In this document: one piece after another, positions 63,717 through 64,000 of the stretch
Numbering within the stretch: position 1 is the stretch's first letter
Layout: each line of letters opens with the position of its first letter
DNA from: Arthrobacter sp. CDRTa11
Lineage (GTDB): Bacteria > Actinomycetota > Actinomycetes > Actinomycetales > Micrococcaceae
Length of the DNA: 64,000 bases
NCBI RefSeq assembly: GCF_026427775.1
Contig: NZ_CP044532.1
Location: forward strand, 930,001-994,000
Direction of reading: 5' to 3'
Translations under genes and position numbers: made by a program
Notes under the pieces: generated by a model
The model's input: the letters and a program-made list of their open reading frames with translations, nothing else
Told to the model about the DNA's origin: nothing
Database searches by the model: none

Positions 63717-64000
63717 GTGACAATTACTGCAGCAGCCGACGGTTCGGCTTTAGGAAATCCCGGCCCTGCCGGGTGGGCCTGGTATGTGAACGACGATTGC
63801 TGGCGTGCAGGGGGATGGCCGCACGGGACCAACAACCAGGGTGAGCTGATGGCCGTCCTGGACCTTTTCCGGGCCACGGCGCACGTCCCCGCGGAAGACC
63901 TTCGAATCCTGTGTGACAGCCAGTACGTCATCAACTCCATCACCAAATGGATGCCCGGCTGGAAGCGGAAGGGGTGGCGGAAGGCCGACGGCAAACCGGT
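63717..64000 (+). CDS. rnhA: Ribonuclease H (3' end beyond window)
   Basis: The frame is open from GTG 63717 to the window end, about 94 codons. The RNase H type-1 pattern is clear: ITAAADGSALGNPGPAGWAWYV carries the first catalytic Asp, THE Asn-Asn-Gln-Gly-Glu segment (TNNQGELMAV) carries the Glu, and ILCDSQYVINSITKWMPGWKRKGW carries the second Asp and the basic substrate-handle region. It degrades RNA in RNA-DNA hybrids. Some actinobacterial members carry extra C-terminal domains, which cannot be judged here. Confidence 0.9.
   Translation, partial: MTITAAADGSALGNPGPAGWAWYVNDDCWRAGGWPHGTNNQGELMAVLDLFRATAHVPAEDLRILCDSQYVINSITKWMPGWKRKGWRKADGKP

Overview
The window is high-GC actinobacterial DNA. 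The best match is Arthrobacter/Pseudarthrobacter (Micrococcales). Support comes from the complete rrn operon with no tRNA genes in its spacer, actinobacteria-restricted families (DUF4193, DUF3263, DUF4032, MsiK-type ATPase, AMIN-like secreted protein), a GlgE-type glycogen pathway, and many GTG or apparently leaderless starts. Gene calls rest on recognising family motifs in the translations. No database search was run.

Layout. 1-3.2 kb: end of cysS, rlmB and a convergent nitrilase-family gene. 3.3-16.3 kb: an alpha-glucan block. glgX and an orphan barstar-like gene are on the + strand, glgP is divergent, then comes the tight operon glgE-treS-(mak::glgB), in which maltokinase and branching enzyme are one continuous frame. 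16.4-22.3 kb: rrn operon (16S-23S-5S) with promoter, processing stems and terminator. 22.3-27.5 kb: a 32-bp tandem repeat array, a frameshifted SRPBCC gene, an alpha-glucosidase/LacI pair with two operator-like sites, a GlcD-type oxidase and a 54-bp palindrome. 27.5-34.1 kb: DUF4032, msiK, the trehalose genes otsA/otsB, a membrane-anchored DsbA-like protein and tRNA-Thr(UGU). 34.1-36.3 kb: small conserved genes. 36.4-40.1 kb: an agmatine operon (aguB-aguA-permease) behind two copies of a dyad operator. 40.2-43.9 kb: dps, an ArsR/SRPBCC pair, and an MFS pump divergent from its likely TetR regulator. 44-50.7 kb: tandem glycine riboswitch and gcvP-gcvT-gcvH-sdaA, with a second 32-bp repeat array between gcvT and gcvH. 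50.7-57.2 kb: tspO, two FemX-like genes, thrE, a siderophore-interacting protein with an IdeR/DtxR box, and ung. 57.3-64 kb: DUF3263, LytR_C, cold-shock protein, an orphan ABC binding lipoprotein, stand-alone groEL behind two CIRCE elements, an ECF-like sigma factor with a membrane partner, and the start of an RNase H gene.

How the genes fit together. GlgE, TreS, Mak and GlgB convert trehalose via maltose and maltose-1-phosphate into branched glucan. GlgX and GlgP degrade glucan. OtsA/OtsB make trehalose from UDP-glucose. The LacI-linked alpha-glucosidase and the MsiK ATPase suggest uptake and hydrolysis of oligosaccharides. Glycine sensed by the riboswitch would feed the cleavage system, and serine would be deaminated by SdaA. 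No phage, transposase, integrase or CRISPR system was seen. The most unusual elements are the two related 32-bp arrays, the Mak-GlgB fusion with a well-formed internal GlgB start, and several palindromic regulatory sites.
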